Assembly: GCF_001039355.2 (NCBI RefSeq)
Contig: NW_019776079.1
Location: 1,270,897-1,334,896 of the forward strand
Reading direction: 5' to 3'
Source: Lingula anatina
Taxonomy: Eukaryota; Brachiopoda; Lingulata; Lingulida; Lingulidae
DNA length: 64,000 nucleotides
Shown: one piece after another, positions 1 through 13,300 of the stretch
Position numbering within the stretch: position 1 is the stretch's first letter
How the letters are laid out: each line of letters begins with the position of its first letter
Made by a program: the position numbers and the translations under genes
Notes under the pieces: generated by a model
Told to the model about the DNA's origin: nothing
Database searches by the model: none
What the model saw: the letters and a program-made list of their open reading frames with translations, nothing else

Positions 1-119
1 GTCGTGAAACATAAATCAATTTTAATCTTATCATCCTGTTAGATGAGTTCACCTGACCTAAATATTTTTACGTCTTGCCTTTGACAAAAACTGAAACATT
101 TAATTTTACAATTGAATGC

Positions 120-123
<4 letters not shown>

Positions 124-192
<69 letters not shown>
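124..192. repeat. (TA)n microsatellite
   Basis: An almost pure run of about 35 TA dinucleotides. It lies in sequence that would be intron 2 of gene A if that gene has the same structure as gene B. Confidence 0.97.
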
Positions 193-194
<2 letters not shown>

Positions 195-1220
195 CTTTCT
201 GTGCTTACAGTACTTAGAAAAAATAAAATATGAGCATATTATGCTGTTTACTTTCGAAAAATGCAAATGACAACAATTCCTAGCCTTGCAAAGAACATAA
301 TCCGTAAAGTCATTTTAATTTTTTGCTATGTCGGTGGGTGGAAGCAACCCAATCGTTTGAAAATCAAGTTGACAAAAAAGCGACTTTAGTCTTATTTACT
401 GTCTTATATACATTCTTTTGGGTAATACCGGTAGATAAATCTTCAGTGCTCAGTGACTAAATTAATGAACATTTCCACACGTTATCTTGCGGGTGCATCA
501 TAATTGCAATTTTGGGATAAAAACTGAAAAATCAATTTATTTCTCTTTTACCTGAGCACCCACGCTCACTGTTTTATCGCCGATTTAACGACACCATGCA
601 TTTAGTACTCCAATACCCTGCCTTTCTTAAAGGTCTTAGTTCAGATTAAATAGCGTTGATAACGCAAGACAATGCCTTTGTTTAATGAAAATCTGTAATT
701 TAGGGGCTCATAACTCATATCAATAACAAAAACATTTAAACTAGACTGACGGCAAGGAATTGAATTTGTGGTCTATACATGTGCAATCGTGGTCAACTCA
801 GCCAATTTTCGTGATAAAATCTTGTTCAGGGATGAACTTACGCCCCATACCGATGTTATCTCACCTCAAGGTAGAAAGGTGTTAAACTGACGACTAAAGC
901 TTTGACGACGAGAAATATAAACGCCGATATTTTTATTTTCGAGCTTTTTTATTGTTTTAAATCAGCACTAAGACAGATGCATTGCTGAATAATTATTATG
1001 AATAAAATAATGAATAATTAGATGCAGGAAAAAAACCTCATTTTCTGATGATAATAAAGGGTTACAATACCCTTAAAATGACCGGTCAGCCTAACTCCTT
1101 TCGAGCAACATTTGACGTCATAACTTCCGGCATTAAACACAAGCGGCATATCCGGAAACGCTTTCCGTATAGAAGAATTCACGTCTTCTTTTTCTGTTTT
1201 CACTGTGTTTTATCTCCCAG
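193..1220. other. No gene seen; probable intron of gene A
   Basis: AT-rich sequence without a reading frame of interest. By comparison with gene B the signal-peptide exon and the first PAN-like exon of gene A should lie upstream. I found no match to either here, so they are probably left of the window. Confidence 0.5.
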
Positions 1221-1326
1221 GATGAGTCCCCAAAGCAACCTGTGGATTCCGAACCCTGTGACAGTGACAGGTGCTCCACCGGGAAGTGCCGGGCGACGTG
1301 CGATGGGCAGGAGGCACACTGCGTTG
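1221..1326 (+). other. Gene A exon 3: short Cys-rich module
   Basis: Encodes about 35 residues starting DESPKQPVD, with five cysteines including the spacing CSTGKCRATC. The matching exon in gene B (21702-21810) has CSNGKCRVSC. It enters in phase 0 and leaves in phase 1. I do not recognise it as a named domain; it is probably a disulphide-bonded linker before the CTHRC1-like domain. Confidence 0.75.
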
Positions 1327-4300
1327 GTAATTGGCACAACACGTGGTTTTAAACATGCATTGTATAGATCGGTCAAATATAATGGTTTCACTTGGTCGTT
1401 ATATATGAAATATACATTTTTCATTATTTAAGTCGGGTACATGATGTGAAAGTCAACCGGTAGGGGGAATTAGAAAAGAAAAGAAAGAAATCGATATACT
1501 GGTAATCTGCATGGTGTATTCATTACATGTAATTGCAAGTAATATGAGATACCACATCGATCATGTTTTTCTCGTTCATTTTTAAAATACAGTTGACAAA
1601 ACTGGGGTGAAATTGTGTACATGGATAATTGTATTTCGTCTGACCGGCGGGAGTTGAAGAGAGACCTCATAGAAGTACAGTGAGGTTTCTCTTTAGCTGC
1701 TTCCAGATCAGAAAGAAGTTGGTCTATAATCCTATTAGTATAACTAAAGTGTATAAATTGGTGATTTTGTAAACCCATACGGACAATTCCCACAGATATT
1801 TGGATTGATCTATCTCCCTGGGGAGTCTCACTAAATTGCTGTCATCTTATCTGGCTTAAATGTCTGTCACGCCTTGTAAAGCTGTTAGGTGTAATATCTT
1901 TACCCCCTAGCTGATTCGATAGACGTGACAGACATTTAAGCAGGTTAGTTGATCAATAGCAATTTAGTGAGACTCCCCAAGGAGTGAGACCGATCCAAAT
2001 ATCAGTGGGAATGGTCCCTATGGGTTTACAATAATAGTAATAGTAAACCAAATTGACATCCTTTAAATTCCAGGTGATAATTCCCAATGTCCAGAGCATC
2101 CAGTTGATAACTTGCGCTACTATCATTTGGGTGTTCTTAACCTCAACTATGATTCACCAGGGAAGGGAATTGTGGCGGTATGGGCAATTATTTATGTTCT
2201 TTTAAAATATTTATATAAATGCACAAACTTACCAAATGTACTAAATTACTTAGAAATGTCTGTCATTTATCGATATATATTAATTATGTGTCTTACATTA
2301 GCACCTGAGTTTTGCAATTTCGAGAAAACGTCTAAAATGATATATTATCATTTAAATATGCACCTGTTCATATACATATACACCAGTAATCTGATGTATG
2401 TGTATTAACTCCTGACCCTGTAACCCCCATTCATGCACCACTTTTGGACTTCGCTTCAACTTCATGTCTTAATTGTCACACATTTCAATTTTCAAAAGTT
2501 GGTTTGAGTGACTTCAGTGTATCCTTGTATGCGTATATATAGTTCTTATCCTATCAGTAAACTGTTCCCAGCTGATACTTGGCTACAATTTTCGTTCTGT
2601 AGTAGTGTAGACTATTCCTTTCTGTTATTTAAACAACTTTGTCCATTCCAAAATATTTTATTGGTTTACCTATGAGATGTTTTCATAATTATATAGAATA
2701 TAAGCTACACCAAGAAGCACTCCTTTACTGCCCTGAGAGTGCAATGGTCTGGAAGCTTACGTGGCCCTTACAATACTGCAGGAGGTTGTGTAAGGTAAGC
2801 AACAATTTTTTATAACATACTGGGGTTATACCAAGATCTGAGATAACATCTGAATTTCTATATTAATGTCCAGATTATGTGTGCAATTCCTTGAAGTCAT
2901 ACACATATTTTATTCATCTTGATATATAAATTTGTTAAATGATTAAATAGTTAAGCAAAGAAATTCAGCTAAAATCAAGCAAATTTATTGTCATTTACCC
3001 TCAGTCGTTTACTATTTAAAAATTATTGCCTCACTTCAGTCAGCAAAAAGAAAATAATCCTGGTATGGCACATACGCCTTCACTTAAGTTCAGAGTCAAT
3101 CACTTTATAATGTAATAGTTGATACCTGGTACTTAAAAGTTAAACAACATAGAATATAATAATAACAACATGCTCCATGGGGTAGGCTGTTGGGTACATG
3201 TATAATGTACTATCATATCAGCTGTCTGTATGTCTCTGATGTGTTATGACATTGCTTCTTGATAATTCTTCCAGATGGTACTTCAAGTTCAACAATATGG
3301 AATGTGGTAATCCAGACACTATTGAGTACATGCACCATGACAACGCTGCCACTGATTTGCATAGACGAGGACACAGTGTGTATTATTTAAGATATTTCAT
3401 TAAGAAAGAAAAAAAAGGCACATAAAGTTCTAAAATTGTGATTTTGGTGAAAACAAGGTAGATATTCTTAAACCTTCTTAAGGTGTATAGATGTACCAGT
3501 AAGTAATTGCTTACTCGGGTAAAGTCATAAATACATCATTGAAAATTTTAATTATTGGAATAAACTGAATTAAAATTAGCACTGACATTTAAAGTGAAAT
3601 TATCATTAACTAAGTACAGCTATCAGTAACTAAGTATACAGGTAAGTTGAAATTTTTTGGTTATGTTTTCAGTGGATGGCATGTGTGAGGGAATCCCTGA
3701 AGGTGTTGTAAACATCCAAATGCACCAGGGAAATTGTTTTGGCTTTCCCCTTTCCACTGGCTATGTAGGACACCATGACGAGTCTTTTATCATGGTGCAG
3801 GAAGTGGACACCAGATACAGCTCAGCTTGTGAGTAACTGAAATCTCAATTTCAACTTTTTAAAGTTAAAACCCATGTTCAGTATTGTAACAAAGTTTTCA
3901 TAAAAAGTGCCTTGTTTCAGTTATTAAAGTGACTGATATGAGCAGTCTCTCTTTTCACAAAACGCAGTACAGTGTACATATACATATATGAGTGACTATT
4001 GTTTAATACATCACTCTAGATCTTTATATAGGAAAAAATCCAGGAAATTGTAACAATTTTTGCATATTTTTGCATCCCTTTTTTATACTACTTATAGATT
4101 GTCATTTTGGATTTTGGTTTTTGATAGTGTGTATACCTTAGTAATAAAAATGAAAATATTTCTAGAAAAATTAAATTTTTGGTACATATATATAAAGGCC
4201 TAACACAATCATGTGCACCTTTAAACCTTAGTGCTGCTGTGTTACCTGTACTTATTTTACAACACCTGACAGAGTCTCAGGGACCCTTGAGGGTATGTTC

Positions 4301-7300
4301 ATTGTTTGCTCATTTCCATTATTGATTAAATTGATGGTGAGTGAGGTTAAGTCCACACTTTTTTATTTCAGCACGTACCTTTGACCTCCCAAATCAATCT
4401 CCAAAATTCACCACCCTGTATTTCCCAGGATCCAGTGCATCTCATTATGCTACAATAGCTGTCACTCTTCCGGACTTGAATGAGGTCACAGTATGCTATT
4501 GGCAGAAAATGTCCAGCTATGCACAGACAGCTATGGCAACTTTCTCCTATGCCAGTAGTGCAGTATTTAATGCATTCACGATATGGATTCAATCATCTGG
4601 CACTATTCTTCTGTCTGTGTTAAACACAGATTCTGAGGTCAATTGGAACTCACTGACTGACAACATGTGGCACCAGGTATAATAATGTATACAGATTGAA
4701 GTGAATTGGTCTTATGATTTGTAAGAATCATTTATTATGGAAATATTTTAGGATATTAAGCTAAAAAATGTGAGACTATATCTTACATGTATCACGATAT
4801 ATATTTATTATGTTTACAAACTTAATTTTTTTCATTTGCTTATAACACAAGATGATAAGGACATGTTATACTCCAGCAAAATGGTAACCACTAGTTTTAA
4901 AAGGTTTTTTGAAAGAGGTGGACTTTTTACCCCTTTAGTTGACCCAACTTGAAAAATTGAACAGAACCTAGGTCAAATTGTGATTCAGATTAGTTAACTT
5001 CATCTTTTCTGGACAAAAGGGAGGTTCGTTTCCACCCCCCCTCCTCTACAGTCCTGCTCAGTCTATTTTTACCTGTGTCTCCAGGTGTGTGGCATGTGGC
5101 GTAGCAGTGATGGTTACTGGGCGGTCTATGTGGACAGTAGAGAAGCTGGAAGTGGGACTGGACTTCAAACTGGACAGACAATTGCTGGAGGGGGGATGAT
5201 TATACTGGGGCAGGACCAGGACAGCTTAGGTACAGCTGATTTGGTTTAAAAAGGGAGAGAATAGAGAGGGGGGGGGCAGGGAGGGGGGACAGATGGGACA
5301 GAGGGGGGACAGATGTAATAGCAGCCAGACAGGGAAAATGCCAAGATACTATTGTAAATAATGGGTTCTAGAAATTTAAACTGAATGCATGGCTGATTCT
5401 TACTGTGTATCCCATTAGTCAAAGTAAGTATAACTGCATTTATTGCCAAGAACAGTGTACCAGTACAAGCAGTAGATTTGAATGTTTGCGTCCTTTTTTC
5501 AAGGAGGAGGTTTTGCTGCAACCCAGTCTTTCACGGGGTACATGACACGTATCAATATCTGGGATGTTGTTCTACAACCACATGGAATGGGCCAGTGTTA
5601 CAGTAGCACCTATGGAAATGTCTTTGCATTTGATGGAGCAAATGACATTTTTCTTGCTGGAAGTGTATCTACATCAGCTGATCAGGACATCTGTCTTGGT
5701 AATTGAGATACAGATAAACAGAATATTATTTTTCAGATATTTTAACATGTAAAAGTAAGATTTCATGAAGCAATAACTTTGATGTTTCAAGATTTTCTTT
5801 TGTATTAGATCTTTAAGATTTGTTTTTTTTATGTTAGCACTAATATTTTTTCAATTTTTTACTTTCACTCAGAAAGTTACAAAAGGTTGCATAAATCCAT
5901 CAAATAGCTTCGAAGTTATTGCTTATTAGAGATTAATTATACATTTTTTAAAATTAAATTCAGACTACTACTAGTATGATATATAGCTCTTATATTTTAT
6001 GCAAAAATGTATATCAGTGGACATGTTTTTCTTTTTTTTTTGAATAGATCAGATGATTCCAACTTGGGGAGGAAACTCTGGAGGAGCAGCCTGTTTTTGG
6101 CCATTTACATACAAAGGTAGAAGCCTATGCCTGCTTTTATTTAACTTAAAGAACCGACATGTTGCATAGTAATATTCGTTAAATGAACTTAACTTTCTAA
6201 ATAAAATATGGTTTTATATCTTCACATTTTGATAATTCTTTTTCACTTGTCAAACAAAATATATTTTTTCACTACGGGTGATATTATTTTTGACCTGACT
6301 ATTGAGTCAAGTGAAATTTGAAATATTTACAGACAAATGAACTTAAGATACAGATGGCAAGCTATATGTTCCTTTTTTTAAATTGGATATAAACATTTTA
6401 AGCAACCGTAAAAAGTGTCTCTAAAATCAGTACAAGTGGAAGGAGTCCATTTGTTTTACTATTACCTCTGTTATAGGTCAGCCTCAGAATTTGTGCCTAG
6501 TGGATGAGGAAGGCAGGAGCAGACCTTGGTGTGGAACAACTGCTGACTATGACGCTGATGGACTTTGGGGCTACTGTACAGGTATGAGTATCATAAGTTC
6601 TGTTCTTGAAGGACGCATTTGTTACTATGAATATTTCTCTTATTTAATTAAAACATAAGGCCTGGGTATGTAGTCATCTCTTTTGCTTATTTTGCATGAC
6701 AAAGAATACTACTTTCTTTTAATCTCAAATATTTATAGAGCATTTTTACTTTTCAGTTGCTGGACATGGCAAGGGGCATAATACAGATGTTATTTACACC
6801 TATGGTGGTAGTGCTAATGGACAAATTTGCCAGTTCCCTTTCGTATATGGGTATGATCTTTTAATTTAATTTTTTTTTAAAGAAGAACTAATCTGTTTTC
6901 ATTTCCAAGTGAACGGATACAATACAATAACAATACAATAAAGTTTATTTGGTATTGGAAAAAATGAAAGTACTGTACAAACATTAGCTGATTAGCTATT
7001 CACCAACAGAATAAATTAAATAATGATACATTGTTCGCTACTACTATTTCTAACTACTTCTAGTGATTGAAATTGCAACAGTAAAAAAGGCCTAGCAGTT
7101 GGCATAGTAAGATACATGGTTACAGCTTGTAATTTAAGTTAACATTAAGATGTCATCATAATCAGTGGTCTATTTAGATTTATTTACTGGTGCCTTTTAT
7201 TTCAGGGGTATAACTTACACAGCCTGTACTGCACATGGTAATAGCTATGCACATCCCTGGTGCTATGCAGCAGATGGAACTTGGGGATATTGCATAAGTG

Positions 7301-10300
7301 AGTCATAGTCTTCAAAAACCACACACATATAATAAGTTCAGCTATTAAATCCTTGTTACTTGCTCAGAAAATATGCAATTTAGAAAATGCGGTGGGTTGA
7401 TGTAAGGAAGATGTATACCATAGACTGTAAAATCTAGGAACTCGCTCTACAGTAATGAATTAACCCCAGTATGCATATTTTGAAATTTTTTGAAGAAAAA
7501 AAAAACTTAAAATAATTTTAAGTTTATGCTTTAGTTTCATACAGGAAGGTGCTGAAAGGTTCTTTTTCATCATTAGCTGTCAATTCATTTCAGCTGAATA
7601 TTAAATGTCACAATCAGTCATCTGCTTAAAAAGAGGTATTGTTTAACATGTAGCCAAATAGGATTTAACTTACATGTATCAAAGACACATTGACAATGCT
7701 AATATGTTGATTTTTTGGTGTACAGTTTCTTATAATTTCAGAATGTTTTAAAATCTGCCAAAACCATACATTTTTTATGTCTCCTCATTTACACAATCGA
7801 AAACATAAATAAAGGACCAACTCAAGTATGATTATTGCATGGGATGAGTTTCAAGCCATTTGCATTAGTCAGGAAACAGCATCTGGTATTACCTTGTTAT
7901 CTGCTTAATCAGGAAACAGCATCTGGTATTACCTTGTTATCTGCTTAATCAGGAAACAGCATCTGGGATTCACTGCATTAAGCTCCTAGAAAAAAGTTCT
8001 GTCGTAACAGAGAGATCTTCAAATTCATTCCAGCTGAATGTCAACAAAACTATTCACAATTAATCATGTCTGCTTACTTCACTGCTTCACTGCATCAAGC
8101 TCCTAGAAAAATTTCCATCATAACAAAAGTCTGCGGCATTGAAGCTGATGCTGCATCACTTTCAGTCAGATTTTTGCAGCACTGAATCCAGGTGGTCAAT
8201 ATTGTACCTGTATTTGTAGGGCAAATAAAACTTGTGGAATCCTAATTGAAATCAAATTATACTGGTTATTTCAATGACTATGAAATTTTGCCATTTAGAA
8301 GGAAAATATTATTTGTAGAATGACTTTATGGAAAGGATGTAAAACAGAATTTACTACACTTTTGTATTAATATGTTTTTATAGATAATTTAGCCCAGTGT
8401 AGATATATGCCATTTTAGAATGAAATGATTTTCTGTAGAAAAACCAAAGATGTGGGGGATAGGAAATATTCATGTATGTATAATTTTTCTACACCTTTGT
8501 ATTGATTTGTTCTAGTTCAGAACAGAAGTCTGTTCAGCTGTGCAGTTGTATTTTGGTGATATCGTTCTCTGTAATGCCTGCTTCTGTTTCATAGCTTCTG
8601 AACCCATGTATGCCTTGAGGACAGGCTCAGACTGTGGGGGCAATGACATCATCTCTTTTTCCTTGAACAATTACCAAGAGTGTCTGGATGCCTGTAGCCT
8701 TCGTCCAGACTGTTTGGCCATAGCATACAGACCGAGTGACCATTATTGTTGGCTTAAATACAAGTCTTGCGTCAGCCCATCCTCCAGTAGTGACCGCTGG
8801 ATGCTGGAAAAGTTTATCAGAGGTAACTTCTTAAAGACATTAAAGTGTTTATTTTTTATATAGCATTATTATGTTAATATAATTGTTATTAATATTATGA
8901 ACATATTATAATGTCAAATATTTGCATGTCAAATGAGAGAGACAAAGTTTGCTATCTTTATGGCAGAAACCCATTTAGCATTTTGAACCCATTTTGAAGG
9001 TGGGGCTTGTATTCAAAGACCCCAAGGCAAAAAGTTGTTGGATGCATTGGGTATGAATATAGATCCTTCATGCTAACACTCCAACATGTTTTCCTTCTGA
9101 ATTTAACACTTGATGGATTCAAAATTTTATCCAAAGAGAAGAGTGTGCTGTCAAAACATAAGGATTGCTTCTTATGCTTTCCCCTATGCCCCTTCTCCTT
9201 TGGCTTACAAGAGTATTTTTCTATTTCAGATCCAATCAGGAAGACATTTGGTGGGAATTCTGAGGGGATGGCATGTGTCCTGCCATTCATCTATCAGGAC
9301 ACTGTGTACCATTCTTGTATCACTGTGAACCATAACCAGCCATGGTGTGCCACCACAACCAATTATGATTTAGATGGAAGATGGGGAAATTGCCTAGGTG
9401 AGGAAATACAAGTCAGACTGTTCAAAATAATGATGTTAACAATGATTTGCAAGCATCCAGTGCAAGAAAAGTTTTTTTATGAAACTGCAAGGTGAAACAT
9501 CTATGCAGCAGGCCCATGAAACGATTTTGAGCTTGCACTTTTGTTTTATTATTTGAAAGTAGTGTGATTGATTTCAAATAAACTAGACATGCTTTCTGTT
9601 GAGTGTGTCTGTAAGTACTATAAAAATAAACTATAAAATACAAATTATAGTTTTATTTTATATAATTTAGAATTTTTGCCTATATCGCGAAAGGCTTGAA
9701 GTCAACATTAAAACCAAATGTTGAATATTGGACTAATAATATTTCTGTCTCTTACAGACCTCTCATGTGACAAAATATTTATAATATCTATACAAATCAA
9801 ACATGTTCAGTTTAGATAGTTTCCATTTTCTACTCAGTGCTGACATCCTCCTATGGAGAGTGGAAAGAGGCTGACTGTAGCGGTAATGATATTGGCACTG
9901 TACATTATCGTTTGGTTTCTGGAGTGGACGAGTGTGAAAGTCAATGCCGACTCACAGGAGAATGCAGGCTTGCTATGTATCAAGCTTACTCAAACAACTG
10001 TTGGAGTAAGTACATTGCATTCCTCAGGGCGCTAGTCAGTAATTTCATCAAGGTAGTCTTTTTCTGAACAACCGGAACAATTTATCTCTTTACCATTCAG
10101 GCCTAATGAAGCTGCTAGGGGGTAATTCATTATCATTTAATTATTAGCTTCAGTAGGCATGACAGACATGTAAGCTGTTTGAGTTGATTGCGCTTTAGCG
10201 AGAATCCCCTCAGAGATAGATAGATCCACAGTTAGTACTATAGTGTCTGTAAATTGTCCCTTACACTTGTCAGATATGTATAGATATGTATAGATATCAC

Positions 10301-13300
10301 AGTATTTTTTTAATTAATGTGTTTTTAACATAAGAATAAATTTAGCTTTAAAATATCTAGGCATATATCATAAATTTTTTTCAAGCAATGAACTATCTAA
10401 ATACAATGCAAAAGTGAAAGTTAGACATTTATATTATACTATAGGGAAAAAATTTTCCTGTCCATCTGGAAGTGGCTGGACATATGTGAAGCACTCAGAG
10501 CTAGTTAGAACAGGAAAGTATTATCTGCGAAGATATGGCTCCTGTGCAGGGGGAGACATTTCAAATGCAGCTGTATCATCTACCTATGAGGAATGCATTT
10601 GGACCTGTAATGCGATGAAAGATTGCAAGTCCTTCTACTACGACAAATCCAACTCCATGTGCTATCCAAAGAACATTCAGTGTGCCATCATAGATACCAG
10701 CTGCGGCACTAACTGCTATGTGGACACCAAAATATATCCAGGTAAAAAATGTGCATGGTTTTGAATCATATGGTGTGATTGAAATTTATATTGGTAGGTT
10801 ACACAGTGTATTTTTCAGGTTAGGTCAATATATTTCTCACCCTAGGTTTATAGAGGACATTGAAAGCTCACTTCAAGCTGTCTTCTAGGTATGAGACATG
10901 CAGATAACATGTAGTTGAGAGGCAAGTTTCTGGTACCCTCTGAAACTGAGGTTGACTGTTCCATGACAGATGTACATGTACTTTGGTGCTGTGGTTTGCT
11001 GGATTGTGCAAGAATTTTTATCCTATTTTCCTAAATATCCAAAGATTCTCTTCTCCACATGTTAAAATTCTAGTGAGAAGGAGGGAGCATGAAGACATAA
11101 GGATATACTAGTATTTACATTGAAAACAAGGGGGACTAGCATACTCTTTAACAAACACTAGAATTCTCAGAAGCCACAAATATCAGGCCCGTAGCCAGCA
11201 ATTTCAAAGGGGGGTTCTTTTTCTGAAAAGGTGGACCTTTTACCATATAATCCCCATGTACCTAGGTCAAATTTTACTTAGAGTGGACCTTTCTCCAGCA
11301 AAAAGGGGGGTTTTTGGAACCCCCCGAACCTCCCTGGCTACGGGCCTGAATATTGTCTGACAGAACTTCATATTTTCCTTATCCTTGATATGGACTGTCA
11401 TAAATTTCATCGCCAATCTGACTAGCAGACTGTTACATTTTGTTCAGTGTCAGTTTTTAAGAATACTCTCTATTTCAGGGAAAGATTTCCATCGCTATGA
11501 GAGCATTCCACCACGGACAGTCTGGCAATGGCGTAGTTTGAGCACAAGCAAGTATGCCATTTTGTCCAACCATGCAACTCCAGACTTGACTGAATTCACT
11601 GCATGTTACTGGGGAAGGAGTGATTACTACGACAGTTCAAGTAGGTGGCACAGAATCTTCTAGTATTGATAACATATAAGCATTAACTCTCACTGCCATG
11701 ATGTTAAGTTATAGCTATAATAATATATATATTCAAAGTAAGCTTGTAGTTTATAAGTTATAATTTTCTGCATAAGGATCCAATTTGACAGGCACCATCA
11801 CATACCGATTGTTGCATTTCGTAATTAAGGGATTAGCATGAGGGATTAGCTATCAAATCATTACTCCTCATTATGTCCATAGGTCACATAATACACCATC
11901 TGCTGCCTGAGGCAAATAAGAAAATGTCATACACAGGGATGTCGAGCTCATAAATATATAAGACCAAAATTAAGAACTATTACATCTTGAAAGGCATCCA
12001 TACAATGGAGACTGAATACTTTAAAAAACTAACTTTTGGTGTGTCTAAATGACTCTATTTTTAAATATCCTCCTTTAGTACCAAATGTTTTATTTCATCT
12101 TAACACTTTTAGTAAAGATTTTTTATAACCCTGTTTAATATAGTGAATTTAACAGTCCATACTACTGTACAATCAAACTATATAAATTGCATATAAGCAT
12201 TATTATAATTATTATTATTATTATTATTGTTCAAAAAATAAATAATGCCAAATTGGATCCTAGGGGCTCTGACAGCCAGTTTCTAAGACTAAAATCCATC
12301 AACATGAAAGTATGAAATTGTCCTATATATGGGGATCCTTCTGTTACATGGTGGTGATCATTTACATGATTTGTTGAAAAAGATCATATACTGAATTTTG
12401 AAAAAAGAATTTCACATTTTTTCAGCCTGGTTGTCAACTGTCTCATATGCCAACTCCCAAACAGACAATGGCATTTTAATAATGTACAGGGCAGCTTCAG
12501 CAGGGATTAGACTCCACATAAATAGCCCTTATACTGGTAGGTATTAATTTAAGCTAGTGTATATTGTAAGTTATCTTCTGATACATTTTATTTTTCTGCT
12601 TAGAAAACAGATGCAGATACCAATCAAGATTGACAGTACCAAAAATATTTTGTAATTTTCAAATCGAGAATAAATTTTAATTTGTGATCAAAATACATTT
12701 TTTTAAAATATTGCCCCCAGACCACTTAATTGTGGCTGTAAACTAGGCACCCTAAGTGTTAAACTAGAATAAATAATAAATGGCGTGACAGGCTGTCAGT
12801 TAATGCATGATGTTGAAGCACATCAAATCAAGTTTTAAAAAACTTGTCTTGTCAGCAAAAATTAATCCCCTTTTACTCCATTCCAGTAGCATTAGATGCA
12901 TATGTGCAGTTTTTATTCATGGTACTTAATTACTATTACAGCACATATAACAAGCATACTGGAAAAACTTTTTTATCATTATTATAACTAGTTAAATTAT
13001 AGATAATGTTACCATTTTTAAGTTATTTTATGTTAATTCTTTTCACATTATAGATATTGATACTATGACCAATGATAACAACTGGCACCATATCTGTCTG
13101 ACCTGGAAGAGTGCAAATGGTGAATGGGCTCTCTACTCTGATGGACTGCTGCTTAAAACTTCCACGGGCCTGGCTTCTGGAACAACAATTGCAGGTATAA
13201 AAAAACAAAAATCCATAGTATCTCTCACCAAGCCTTTTATGCTGTCATAACCATTTCTCTTCATACACTGTCAATAATGTTGTGATTGGTTTTCAGGGAA

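Noticed and set aside
39-266. 75-codon minus-strand frame
   Set aside because: Mostly Tyr-Ile translated from the TA microsatellite.
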